A stretch of 64,000 bases of DNA from Ordospora colligata OC4 (taxonomy: Eukaryota; Microsporidia; Ordosporidae). Under the pieces are notes generated by a model. It ran no database searches, was not told where the DNA came from, and saw only the letters and a program-made list of their open reading frames with translations. The translations under genes and the position numbers were made by a program. Below, one piece after another: positions 28,389-36,919 of the stretch. Where the stretch lies: contig NW_014575402.1 of NCBI RefSeq assembly GCF_000803265.1, forward strand, positions 1 to 64,000. Reading direction: 5' to 3'. The first letter of the stretch is position 1. Each line of letters starts with the position of its first letter.

Positions 28389-29207
28389 TCATTGAGTGTT
28401 ATTTTCAGTGATCTGCTCGGTGTTTCCAGAGTTATTATTGTCTGTGGTGGTTTGAGCGGTTTCTTCCTCACTGGGCTTAGAAGTGTCTGCTTCATCCTCT
28501 GAAGAATTGTTCTGAACCATTGCATCGTACATTATATTCTTGGAAGCACAGGCATCCGCACAGCTCCTTGTTGCCATTTCAAACGTGACCTTCCCTGACT
28601 TGCCAGTCTTATTAGGACACACGCAATCATCCTTGGGTTTGCTTGGTGGGCCAGATAGACCAACAACCTGCCCAAACTGGTTAAGCTTAACCTCTCTGGT
28701 CTCCTTCTTGCCTGTCAACGGATCAGGTTCCCTCGCTTTCTCCTTCACAGGGACTGTCGTCATACGATCATGAACAGCCAAGCCAATAACAAGGTCGTTT
28801 TCTTTGAGCATAACAACATTGTCTTTTGTGGAAATCGTGTATTTGCCATTTGTAGCTGCTTGCTTCAGGAACTCCTGCTCAGCACATACATCTGAACCAT
28901 TTAGCGTGGGTTTAATGCACTTATTTTCTGCCTTTTCATTCATGGTTTGATGGTATTGAATACTAGCAGCTATCTGGGCATTCCTTTCTTTCTCTTCTTG
29001 CTTCTTTTGCAACTCCTTCGCACAATCACTAACACCTTCACCAAGTATTGCACACTGACTACCCCTTCTCGAACCTTGCATTATAGTTCCTTGCTGCACT
29101 TGTAAAGGAAGTGTATGCATAGTCGGATAAGTCATTGGCTTTGTAACCATTGTTTCTGTGGCAATGCACGATCCTATGAAGGCAACAACTGCAAAACTCA
29201 ACAGCAT
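28389..29207 (-). CDS. PTP2: polar tube protein 2
   Basis: 272 aa (Encephalitozoon PTP2 277). An N-terminal signal peptide (MLLSFAVVAFIGSCIA) is followed by a Lys-rich, moderately acidic secreted protein with cysteines spaced through it (QCAI, DCAKEL, KCIKP, DVCAE, DCVCPN, SCADACAS). The tail from ~225 is Ser/Glu/Thr/Asn-rich. PTP2 is a structural component of the polar tube, the infection filament extruded by the spore, and is thought to bind PTP1 and PTP3. CCC precedes the ATG by 12 bases and a TATAAAA word lies ~30 bases upstream. Adjacent to PTP1, as in Encephalitozoon. Confidence 0.9.
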   Translation of the reverse strand: MLLSFAVVAFIGSCIATETMVTKPMTYPTMHTLPLQVQQGTIMQGSRRGSQCAILGEGVSDCAKELQKKQEEKERNAQIAASIQYHQTMNEKAENKCIKPTLNGSDVCAEQEFLKQAATNGKYTISTKDNVVMLKENDLVIGLAVHDRMTTVPVKEKAREPDPLTGKKETREVKLNQFGQVVGLSGPPSKPKDDCVCPNKTGKSGKVTFEMATRSCADACASKNIMYDAMVQNNSSEDEADTSKPSEEETAQTTTDNNNSGNTEQITENNTQ

Positions 29208-29921
29208 CTTTGATAACGGGCGAAAACGTGTTTTTATATTTTATTCTGCCGGCTGTGTTTCATAACAAACAAATCAGATTTCATATAGATGTTTGAGGTC
29301 TGCGGCATTCACATTCACCTTCTGCTTTGTTACAGATGTTCATAGATGATTGGAGCATTTGATACATCTTGTAACATGCATGATAAACTAAATACATGGT
29401 TAAGTTAAATGTGTGATATATAATTGATTAATATATAAAATCAAGGTTTAAGGTATTTCTTCATGCTTTTGATATGTATTGGATTATTGTATATATTACT
29501 TATGCATTTTGACTTGATATTTGATATATGTAAACATACATAAGCAATTATTATTTGTAAATAAAAGCTTCAAGCAATTATAGCTTACCATCTAAATATT
29601 TATCATTTATTATCTTAATAAACCTACTTTGATGTCTTATATATTTGAAAACAACAAGAGTAGATTTGTGTAGATGAATATAAGTGTGGTTTAGCAATAA
29701 TAAGACCTCTAGAAACGAGTATAAGTATTTTTACAAGCTATACTAATCATAACGTGACAGAGTAGTGATGTAATTAAATAATTGATAAAAACATGGATTT
29801 ATATTTATTGATGTAAAAGTGGCTGCGTATAATACGAATAATTCAATAATTATCTCAGTAATATGAAAGAGATTTGGTTTTAAATAGGATGCAGAAGATT
29901 CGATTTGATAATTAACTCATT
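29208..29921. promoter_or_regulatory. 714-bp non-coding region upstream of PTP2
   Basis: The longest gene-free stretch of the window, between the PTP2 start (29207) and the PTP1 stop. It is very AT-rich. Next to PTP2 there is a TATAAAA word on the minus strand (at about 29233-29240) and a CCC tract. The rest holds AT-rich words and short direct repeats; I see no tRNA, open frame or clear hairpin. The length is out of line with the compact genome and may hold regulatory sequence for a sporulation gene (inference). Confidence 0.45.
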
Positions 29922-31292
29922 TTATTGAGAGCTTGAGCAGCCTGTGGTGGCTTGGCAACTGGATTGGCAGCCAGACGCTTCCATACCGCATGATGAATTT
30001 TCACCGCATAAACTACTCACAGGGCAATCTTTCATCTGTTGCACAAATGCTGGTGAAGCAGGAAACTCTTGATCATTAATTATGATTCTCGGAGTTTTTA
30101 GTCCGCATGATCCTATGGAAACTTGAGGGCCAATTCCAGGAACATTCACATTCGTACTTGGAGATACATTATAAGGACATCCATTAGCTCCCAGATTTCC
30201 GGCAACTCCTGTTTTACCTACTTCTCCAAGATTAACGCAAGACATTCCGATTCCAAGTAGCTCAGACTCTGAGAAATATGAATTATTACCAATTGAAGGG
30301 TTTGGTAAAGTTGTTACAGACATGCTATTGCATGGCGTTATTGGTGCACCTGGAAGTGTAGTCACCGGCATCCCTGGCGTTATTGGTGCACCTGGAAGTG
30401 TAGTCACCGGCATCCCTGGCGTTATCGGCATTCCTGGAGTCACTGGAACATTATTTCCTCCTGTTATGTTATTGCATAGAGTTATTGGTGCACCTGGAAG
30501 TGTATTTACTGGAATCCCTCCTGTTAAAGCATTACAATAATTTGCTGGAATTGTAATTACTGGTGCACCTGGCACTGCTGGAACACCTGGTGTTATCGGT
30601 ACAGTTGGTGCACCTGGCACTACTGGAACGCTTGGTGTTATAGGTACAGTTGGTACACCTGGCATTACTGGAGCGCTTGGTGTTATCGGTACAGTTGGTG
30701 TTACTGGAACATTATTTCCTCCCGTTATGTTATTGCATGGTGTTAGTGGTACACCTGGCATGCCCGGAGCTACTGGCACACCCGGAGTTAAATGATAACT
30801 GCAATCCATTACTGCAGGCATGCCAACAACTCCTTGCTCTCCATTCGGTCCAACTACTGGAACACCAACAACTGTGGGTGTCTGAGTAGATGGTGGTGGC
30901 GTAGATAATGCTGGAGGAGCTACTGTCTGTACAGTGATTACCTCTGAAGGAAGTGTCGTAGTCACTGGAGGCGGAGTCGTTATTACTGTCTCAGGTTCAT
31001 TTGGTGTTTCTTCAGCACCTTCACAATTCTTTACAACAGAGACCTCACACCTAGTGGGCGGTGTTGTAGTGCCTGGCGCAGTTGGTACTCCATTTGTAGT
31101 TGGGTAGAACACCTGAGGCGTATTGCCTGAACAATTATATAGTCCATTGTTTGGATTTCCAGGAATCAGGACCTGAGATGGCATTATCACAGGCATTTGA
31201 TTAAATTGATTGTTAACGCAAGGATCAGCCCTTGAGGAGCCTAGCCTCATTAGGATTATAGAAGCCGAAATGATCTTTGAAATACCTTTCAT
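29922..31292 (-). CDS. PTP1: polar tube protein 1
   Basis: 456 aa; the first residues MKGISKI are shared with Encephalitozoon PTP1. After the signal peptide (~22 aa) come a Pro/Thr-rich region and a central repetitive block (~155-330) of PG-x-P/ITPG-x-PV units with three CNNITGG- or CNALTGG-type modules, then a C-terminal Cys-rich region ending in a CQSSCQATTGCSSSQ tail. It is the major, O-mannosylated, Pro-rich protein of the polar tube. Here the repeats are short (14-residue type) instead of the 26-residue units of E. cuniculi. No CCC tract at the ATG, but a TATAAAT word lies about 30 bases upstream. Confidence 0.93.
   Translation of the reverse strand: MKGISKIISASIILMRLGSSRADPCVNNQFNQMPVIMPSQVLIPGNPNNGLYNCSGNTPQVFYPTTNGVPTAPGTTTPPTRCEVSVVKNCEGAEETPNEPETVITTPPPVTTTLPSEVITVQTVAPPALSTPPPSTQTPTVVGVPVVGPNGEQGVVGMPAVMDCSYHLTPGVPVAPGMPGVPLTPCNNITGGNNVPVTPTVPITPSAPVMPGVPTVPITPSVPVVPGAPTVPITPGVPAVPGAPVITIPANYCNALTGGIPVNTLPGAPITLCNNITGGNNVPVTPGMPITPGMPVTTLPGAPITPGMPVTTLPGAPITPCNSMSVTTLPNPSIGNNSYFSESELLGIGMSCVNLGEVGKTGVAGNLGANGCPYNVSPSTNVNVPGIGPQVSIGSCGLKTPRIIINDQEFPASPAFVQQMKDCPVSSLCGENSSCGMEASGCQSSCQATTGCSSSQ
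30343..30426 (-). repeat. perfect 42-bp tandem duplication in PTP1
   Basis: Two base-identical 42-bp units (30343-30384 and 30385-30426) encode the 14-residue ITPGMPVTTLPGAP unit twice. More diverged copies flank it on both sides. Silent sites are identical, so the duplication is recent. Confidence 0.85.
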
Positions 31293-31571
31293 GTTGATGT
31301 ATGAACTTTTTGAAGTATTTATAGTTTTATCTAAAACGCATGAGTTTCGATGTCTCCAATCAATCTTGGGTTTGCATTACAAGTTTCATATTGACTTTGA
31401 AAGTGCCATATTGAGTATACAGAGACCTATGCAATACATTCATGCGATGAAACAAGCATACGATTCTGGCCAAACGCATATCATGAAGCAATAGGCAAAG
31501 GCTCTAACGAATCTAATTATATACTTGTTAAAGTATGGCAACAAATCATACCAATTTTTTAATCCCAAGGT
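31293..31571. other. divergent promoter region of PTP1 and the DP gene
   Basis: 279 bases. On the minus strand a TATAAAT word at about 31318-31324 serves PTP1; at the right end CCC at 31564-31566 serves the DP gene. A plus-strand frame from 31210 crosses the PTP1 start and is treated as chance. Confidence 0.5.
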
Positions 31572-32213
31572 ATGAAATGCCCGAACTCAGAGATGGATGG
31601 CTCTGAAAACAGACGAGAAGGTCTGAAGTATATTACACAAGCAGTATTCCAACTGCTCAAGGAAAATAAGGCATGCACATATCAGTTTATATGCAAGAAC
31701 ATTGTGTTTCCAAACACAGAGACCCTTAACAGACGGATATACGACGTTCTGAACGTTATGAAAGCTGTGGGACTGATAGACAAGAAAGGGAAGAAGTACT
31801 TCTTGGTTGGAACTGAGGATGACACAACAAAGAAGCTCGAGGAGATAAAGAAGCTGAAGGAGATGAAGAAGGTCTTCAAGTTCATTGTAGACAGAAACTC
31901 TTCCTCGGAAGACACACATCTTGAAAGGCTTTATCTGCCGTTCATGGTGATTAGCACAAGCAAAAAGGCAGAGATCCATTGTGAAACAAACGAAGAAAGG
32001 AGCTTTTTTGTATTCAAATCGAGCAAGCCACTCAAGGTCAACGAGGACCTGGATGTTCTCAGTGAAATATACGAGAACAAACACTCAATAGAAAAGATAT
32101 CTGACTTTGCCTCAATAATAGCCAAGATGGATAACGAGCGATATAGATGCTTTGATGAAAAGTTGGATCACAAAGGAGAGCTGGATCCAAGCACATTTTT
32201 CTTTGGCTTATAA
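31572..32213 (+). CDS. DP-type transcription factor (E2F partner)
   Basis: 213 aa; CCC at 31564-31566. Residues ~8-75 form the winged helix with the DP signature LNRRIYDVLNVMKAVGLIDK and GKKYFLVG (DP: RRVYDALNVLMAMNIISK...WIG). A coiled coil follows (~75-100), then the dimerisation strand LPFMVISTSKKAEIHCETN (DP: PFILVNTSKKTVIDCSISND). DP proteins bind TTTSSCGC sites as heterodimers with E2F to drive G1/S genes. The N-terminal and C-terminal extensions of animal DP are absent. The DP match is better than any E2F match because of the TSKK block. Confidence 0.85.
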   Translation: MKCPNSEMDGSENRREGLKYITQAVFQLLKENKACTYQFICKNIVFPNTETLNRRIYDVLNVMKAVGLIDKKGKKYFLVGTEDDTTKKLEEIKKLKEMKKVFKFIVDRNSSSEDTHLERLYLPFMVISTSKKAEIHCETNEERSFFVFKSSKPLKVNEDLDVLSEIYENKHSIEKISDFASIIAKMDNERYRCFDEKLDHKGELDPSTFFFGL

Positions 32214-32335
32214 GCATATTCACACAGTGTATCCGCTTATCTATATTTACTGTATTAAATTAAACGTAAGCTCTTTGTTTCATACAAGCTTGCTTGTTAA
32301 GTAAAAGCTTAGAAAGTATAATAGATAAGGCATCA

Positions 32336-32704
32336 TTAGTTGAAAATAAGATGAGGCTTAAACTTTGAGCAATTAATTGGCATTTCTGGAGTATGGAATG
32401 GATTCCTTGTTACGTACTCGCAGTAGTGTGTATAGACTCTGCTAAAGGTCTGGTCGGAAACCTTTTCACCAACAAAAACAAACATTGTGCTTGAAAATGT
32501 CTTAAATATCGATATTGTTCGATTCTCGAAATGGATGATTTGCTTTGATGTTGACCGACCCGATATTTTTGAGGAGATCATGCATGTTGAATATAAAGAA
32601 CTTGTTAATACCAAAAGATTGTTTATCTCCGTACTGTCTCCTTTTTCGTACCTAAATACCATTCCTCCTGACCTGTTTATTATGAAGAATTGATCTACAG
32701 TCAT
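32336..32704 (-). CDS. TRS23: TRAPP complex subunit Trs23/TRAPPC4
   Basis: 122 aa; the ATG at 32704 has a CCCC tract two bases upstream. The longin-like fold is visible: FFIINRSGGMVFRYE, the hydrophobic helix NNLLVLTSSLYSTCMIS, and the C-terminal YCEYVTRNPFHTPEMPINCSKF, which matches the TRAPPC4 ending D-x-x-x-KNPFYSLEMPIRC-x-xF. TRAPP acts as GEF for Rab1/Ypt1 in ER-Golgi traffic. The PDZ-like insertion of animal and yeast Trs23 (219 aa) is missing, leaving a bare sybindin core. Bet5/TRAPPC1 is the alternative. Confidence 0.85.
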   Translation of the reverse strand: MTVDQFFIINRSGGMVFRYEKGDSTEINNLLVLTSSLYSTCMISSKISGRSTSKQIIHFENRTISIFKTFSSTMFVFVGEKVSDQTFSRVYTHYCEYVTRNPFHTPEMPINCSKFKPHLIFN

Positions 32705-32787
32705 TGGGGTAGAATATCATAAACTAATTGTTTTGGTTTATCACAAATAATCTATAAGTGCTATTCAAATAATGGACAGGTGATTGT

Positions 32788-32880
32788 AAATGTTTTCCAT
32801 AGATAATAATGTAAATGATCTATAATGCACCACAAATGTTTTCCATAGGTGATATGCAAATAAAATCTATAGTGTATCAC
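32788..32880. repeat. two copies of a 46-bp unit between Trs23 and LeuRS
   Basis: AAATGTTTTCCATAG begins each copy (32788 and 32834) and each ends in a variant of ATCTATA-ATG/GTG-C-ACCAC/TATCAC. A further partial copy (ATCACAAATAATCTATAAG) lies at 32740-32758. Located upstream of Trs23 and downstream of LeuRS. Confidence 0.65.
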
Positions 32881-32913
32881 AAACAATCTACAAATGAAAA
32901 TGCATAAAGCGTT

Positions 32914-35568
32914 TTATTTGAATTCAAATAGAGGATTCCCAGGGTCTGCTCTAGAGCTAACACAAACAAATACTTCAATGTCTGCATTGTCCGCAATATA
33001 ATGCTTGTACGATTCCAAGACCTTGTACTCATTGAATTTTGTTGTATAACACTCTGGGCGAGCAAGGTAATCCATTGAAAACGATATTCCCTTCTGCTCA
33101 GCAATACCAAACTCTTTAAGAATCTCTTTTGATGAGCTTATGATCTTTGAAAGCAAGAGTGAGTCGGGATTTTTAATCTCATCAGAAATACTTATTCCTG
33201 CGAGCTTACATTCACATAAAATCTGATCAACTACACTCATGCATCTCCTCTTCCATTCTGTGTATTCCACACCTACTAAAATCTCCACACTCGAGTACTT
33301 TCTCTTCTTCTTCTGTGAAACCAACTTTCTTAATGTGTTTTTGAGATATGTTACTGCATCAATTTCATTAGTATCTAATACAAACACGGGAGGAAGTGAA
33401 AATTCAGAATCAAAGTAGGTTGCAATCAGATGCCTCGATAGAGAAGGCGTTATCGGATATAATAGCTGTGAAATAGATTTGTATAGCAAAATAACAAGAG
33501 ATATGTTGTTACCTCCAAGTATGTGATACATCTCCTTTGCATGTATCATTTCATAGAATCCATATTTCACTACATCACGATACATCATTTCTTCATGCGC
33601 TCGAATAGTAAATGAAACATTTGTGGAAATCGTCTGAATCAGGAACCTATCTGCAAATCCCATTTCTGGATATTCACTGGCAATCTTAGACACGCTCAAT
33701 CTCTCAGTACCATTTGAGCATATCTCCTCTATCTGCTTCACATACGAATGCAACTTGAGTACAAATGCATTGGCATTCGACTCCACAAAGTTTGCATCTT
33801 CATTTCCATCACCACATACCGCAAGACACATACGAGTGGAACTCACTCCAAATTTCGCTAGAGATTCATCAACCGTTAGGAAATTTCCCGAGCTCTTGCT
33901 CATTTTTTCAGAATTCAGCATTAAATGCCCATTCGTGAATATTCTCCTTGGCCAATATTTTTCATCAAATAATGCAACATGGTTAAACAGGAAAAATACC
34001 AAGTGATTCTTAAGTAAATCCTTCCCACTGACTCGCAGGTCTACTGGATAGAAATACTCAAATGACTCTCTGCATTTCATCAGCACATGTTCATGCGCTA
34101 AAAGCTCAGGCGTCACCTCTTTATTCAAGAAAATATAATTCCACACATTATCGGACAGCAGCATGCTTGGAAATATCTCATCTTTGCCTTCCAAATCACT
34201 GTAGAGAAAATGCTTAAATGTATACATTGCCATGTAGATCGTGCTATCGCTCAGTGAGTCTATCAGGTATTCCTCATCCCAAGGTATTTTTGTACCTAGT
34301 CCAAACGATCTAGAGAATCCCCATCTACCTATCCATCCATGTGCTTCTTCAAGAACCTTCCTTGTGTCCTCAGTGCATTCCAACTTCTGCATACATCTCC
34401 ACACTTCTTGCTTCCACTTTTCATCATTATAATTCACATACCATTGATCTGTTAATGCAACCACACACTTTCCTCCTGACCTACTTATCACCTCGTCCTC
34501 TGGCTCATAGAACTTGATGAAATTTTCTGTCTCTGCAAGTCTTACATCGCTACCCTCTGCTTTCTCTATTGACTCAAACTCCATTTTGATCTTTCCAATA
34601 CATTCCTCATCTACTTCAGCCTGAGCCCCTTTCACAATGCATCCAAGATCCTTTTCAATAGCTTCACACTTCACTTCTCTATCAAACACCATAAATGTAT
34701 GTTTGAAAAGCTTTGTGATCTCAATAGCCCTCGGCATATCGTTGCCATTCAGATCTGAATCTCTATCAGTCACTTTTACATTAGTCTGCATCCTTATGTT
34801 ATCAAAAATATTCCTTTCTGCAAAGTATTTCACACCATCATATTCAAAGCCAACAATCTCCCTCTTACATCCAAAAATTACCTTACTTGGAATGCATCCG
34901 TCCTTCATCCTTGAAAGAAGAACTCCTTCACTAAACCTTAGTTTACACAGAATTGCCATCACTGGCTTTACATTCTCTCCCTTTCTACGGTCATGATCCT
35001 GACATGGCTGCCTATCAACAGGACAAAATATCGAGTGTCTCTTTCCAAACGATAGATATCCCAATCTGTTCAGTATGTTGAATTGCCACTTCACAAATGA
35101 GTCGTAGTACTTGTTCAAGTCTGTGGTTATAAAAGACCTTCTCCAGTCAACATTTGCATGAAACTTTCTCAAGGAGCTTTCACAAAGACTAGGAAACGTT
35201 CTTATCCAATGTATTGGATCTGTAAATGGTTCCAGATCTGTAAATCCAAAGTCTTCAATTATCTTCCTGACTGACACATCTACCGTCTTTCCATTAAGCT
35301 CGTCATTAAGCTTCTTTGCAGATGCACTTATCGGCATGCCAGTGCAATGAAAAGAAAACGGAAACAACACGTTGTATCCTTGAAGCTCTTTGTAATAGCT
35401 AAAAAAATCCGCCTTCGATATTGAAAACAAATGTCCCAAGTGTAGCTTTCCATTCATGTACGGATATGGAAACGTAATAAAAAACTTCTTGTCAATACAA
35501 ACATCTGTCTTTGTGCATCTTTCTTTCTCCAGTGCATTAAGGTACTTCAGTTTTGATTTCTCCTCCAT
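32914..35568 (-). CDS. CDC60: leucyl-tRNA synthetase, cytosolic type
   Basis: 884 aa from the ATG at 35568, directly behind CCCC; the frame extends 17 codons upstream without signature. Class I synthetase that charges tRNA-Leu. HIGH motif is HLGH (43-46) after FPYPYMNGKL; KMSKS is at about residue 554; WIGRWGFSRSFGLGTKIPW and the C-terminal anticodon/tRNA-binding region follow the eukaryal-archaeal family. Yeast and human enzymes are 1090-1176 aa. The shortage lies mainly in the CP1 editing insert (~190-380), where I cannot find the Thr-rich TLRPET segment or the GTGVVTSVPSDAPDD-type segment. The enzyme is probably charging-competent but editing-deficient, as reported for other microsporidia. 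Confidence 0.95.
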   Translation of the reverse strand: MEEKSKLKYLNALEKERCTKTDVCIDKKFFITFPYPYMNGKLHLGHLFSISKADFFSYYKELQGYNVLFPFSFHCTGMPISASAKKLNDELNGKTVDVSVRKIIEDFGFTDLEPFTDPIHWIRTFPSLCESSLRKFHANVDWRRSFITTDLNKYYDSFVKWQFNILNRLGYLSFGKRHSIFCPVDRQPCQDHDRRKGENVKPVMAILCKLRFSEGVLLSRMKDGCIPSKVIFGCKREIVGFEYDGVKYFAERNIFDNIRMQTNVKVTDRDSDLNGNDMPRAIEITKLFKHTFMVFDREVKCEAIEKDLGCIVKGAQAEVDEECIGKIKMEFESIEKAEGSDVRLAETENFIKFYEPEDEVISRSGGKCVVALTDQWYVNYNDEKWKQEVWRCMQKLECTEDTRKVLEEAHGWIGRWGFSRSFGLGTKIPWDEEYLIDSLSDSTIYMAMYTFKHFLYSDLEGKDEIFPSMLLSDNVWNYIFLNKEVTPELLAHEHVLMKCRESFEYFYPVDLRVSGKDLLKNHLVFFLFNHVALFDEKYWPRRIFTNGHLMLNSEKMSKSSGNFLTVDESLAKFGVSSTRMCLAVCGDGNEDANFVESNANAFVLKLHSYVKQIEEICSNGTERLSVSKIASEYPEMGFADRFLIQTISTNVSFTIRAHEEMMYRDVVKYGFYEMIHAKEMYHILGGNNISLVILLYKSISQLLYPITPSLSRHLIATYFDSEFSLPPVFVLDTNEIDAVTYLKNTLRKLVSQKKKRKYSSVEILVGVEYTEWKRRCMSVVDQILCECKLAGISISDEIKNPDSLLLSKIISSSKEILKEFGIAEQKGISFSMDYLARPECYTTKFNEYKVLESYKHYIADNADIEVFVCVSSRADPGNPLFEFK

Positions 35569-35764
35569 TATGGGGATTTTATTTTTGCTCACTTGTGCTT
35601 TTGTTGACCCTGCCATCAATTCATGCCTCGTTCACATTGTACTCTAGATGGCATGCTTCAAAGCTGATAATTTCATTCATCACTTAATAATAAAAATATG
35701 CATGTGCCGATTAAAGAATTCTCCTTTAGATATGCAATATGACACAACTCATGTGCGGCCCTAA

Positions 35765-35863
35765 ATGTTCTACACAATAATATTTGTGAATGTGCTGGTC
35801 TACTATGGACTGTGGCAAGACTTCATTAGGCATTTGTTCAGGAAGTCATGTGCGTTAAGATAG
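35765..35863 (+). CDS. candidate 32-aa single-pass membrane protein
   Basis: Start signature GGCCCTAA-ATG (CCC at 35759-35761, ATG at 35765) opens a 32-codon frame ending TAG. The product has a hydrophobic N-terminal helix (FYTIIFVNVLVYYGLW) and then a basic, amphipathic tail (RHLFRKSCALR). It fills a 470-bp gap otherwise without a gene. Tiny tail-anchored subunits of OST, TOM, translocon or V-ATPase have this shape, but I can assign none of them. Confidence 0.5.
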   Translation: MFYTIIFVNVLVYYGLWQDFIRHLFRKSCALR

Positions 35864-35891
35864 CAAACCATTTGTTTTGGTGAGCGAATGC

Positions 35892-35928
35892 ACTCCTGTA
35901 ATGGAGAATACTCCTTAACACGGAGAAT
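35892..35928. repeat. two 18-bp units, each able to form a hairpin
   Basis: ACTCCTGTAATGGAGAAT (from 35892) and ACTCCTTAACACGGAGAAT (from 35910) repeat in tandem; each pairs CTCC with GGAG around a 6-7 nt loop. It follows the candidate 32-aa gene. Weak structure; function unknown. Confidence 0.4.
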
Positions 35929-36040
35929 TTCTGGATGCTGCGCATAAAATAAAGAAAGAGTCGTATTCATAATAAACGGTTTTCTTGAAGTGTTTTTCTG
36001 GGTCGATATTTTGTAAATCGGCTGTTTTTCATGCCCTGTG

Positions 36041-36919
36041 ATGGTTGATGACTGCTATTTCTTTTTGTATTCAGAATGTAAGTTTGGAGGCAAGTGTTTA
36101 CATCGGCACAACGAAACCTGTAGGAACAATGTAGTAACGTGCAAAAACTGGAAGGCTGGGGGTACATGCGAAAATGAGTGTCCGTTTCGCCACTCCGAGT
36201 ATCACTGTAAAAAGAATCGTCGTGAAGAGATGTGCTACTGGGAAGATAAGCCAAGTGGATGTACAAAGGTCAAATGCGAGTATAGACATTTGGATTCATT
36301 AAAAGATGCATGGAAGAACAATCCAACAACACACAATATGGAAAGCATACCTAAATGCAAAATAAATGACGTTTTAGATCACAAAGATGACACATCGAAT
36401 CAATGCATAACAAGTACAGTTATATGTAGCAATGCATATACGGATACTACATCTCTCAAGGACTATGAAGATGTAGTTGATAACGTTGTTTGTGAAGTCA
36501 TTCAAAGCGATATTAATAGTTCCAATAATTTTTCTAGAGGCGATTCATCGAAACATCAGGATGAAATAGAGGGTCAGAATACAGTACAGGAAAAAAAGAG
36601 CATCAGTGTAGAAAAGGAGAACGATAAGGTTCAGATACATAGTTATCACAGTAAATCTGATGCCAAGAGTGTAACCATGATGCATGAGCCTAGTTCAATG
36701 CATCAAACTGATCCAGAATCATTCTATGCTTCTAAGCTTCATATAGACAAATGTATAAGAAAGCCCCAGATTGAGAATGGCCATGACGATAGCAAACCAT
36801 CTAAAAAGCACAAAGCAAGCAATACTAATACATCAGACGCATCAAGCGGAACCACTGTAATTTTAGAAGAGCTTGATAAAGATATTGAAGAGCTGGATAG
36901 CATTCTAGCCGATCAATAA
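36041..36919 (+). CDS. CCCH zinc-finger protein, ZC3H11-like
   Basis: 292 aa; CCC at 36034-36036 and ATG at 36041. Residues 1-85 carry three CCCH fingers: DCYFFLYSECKFGGKCLHRH, then CKNWKAGGTCENECPFRHSEY, then REEMCYWEDKPSGCTKVKCEYRH. The order and the words DCYFF-x-YS-x-C, CRFRH-like and PCYWE-x-QPTGCQK-x-xC match ZC3H11A, an mRNA-export (TREX-associated) protein. The remainder is a polar, disordered Ser/Asp/Lys-rich tail closing with the acidic helix LEELDKDIEELDSILADQ. The finger homology is clear; the export role is inferred. Confidence 0.8.
   Translation: MVDDCYFFLYSECKFGGKCLHRHNETCRNNVVTCKNWKAGGTCENECPFRHSEYHCKKNRREEMCYWEDKPSGCTKVKCEYRHLDSLKDAWKNNPTTHNMESIPKCKINDVLDHKDDTSNQCITSTVICSNAYTDTTSLKDYEDVVDNVVCEVIQSDINSSNNFSRGDSSKHQDEIEGQNTVQEKKSISVEKENDKVQIHSYHSKSDAKSVTMMHEPSSMHQTDPESFYASKLHIDKCIRKPQIENGHDDSKPSKKHKASNTNTSDASSGTTVILEELDKDIEELDSILADQ

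Noticed and set aside
30322..30889. Plus-strand repetitive frames across PTP1
   Set aside because: They are mirror products of the GC-richer PTP1 repeats; PTP1 on the minus strand is certain.
31210..31494. 94-codon plus-strand frame over the PTP1 start
   Set aside because: Overlaps the PTP1 signal-peptide region, has no CCC tract and no recognisable domain.
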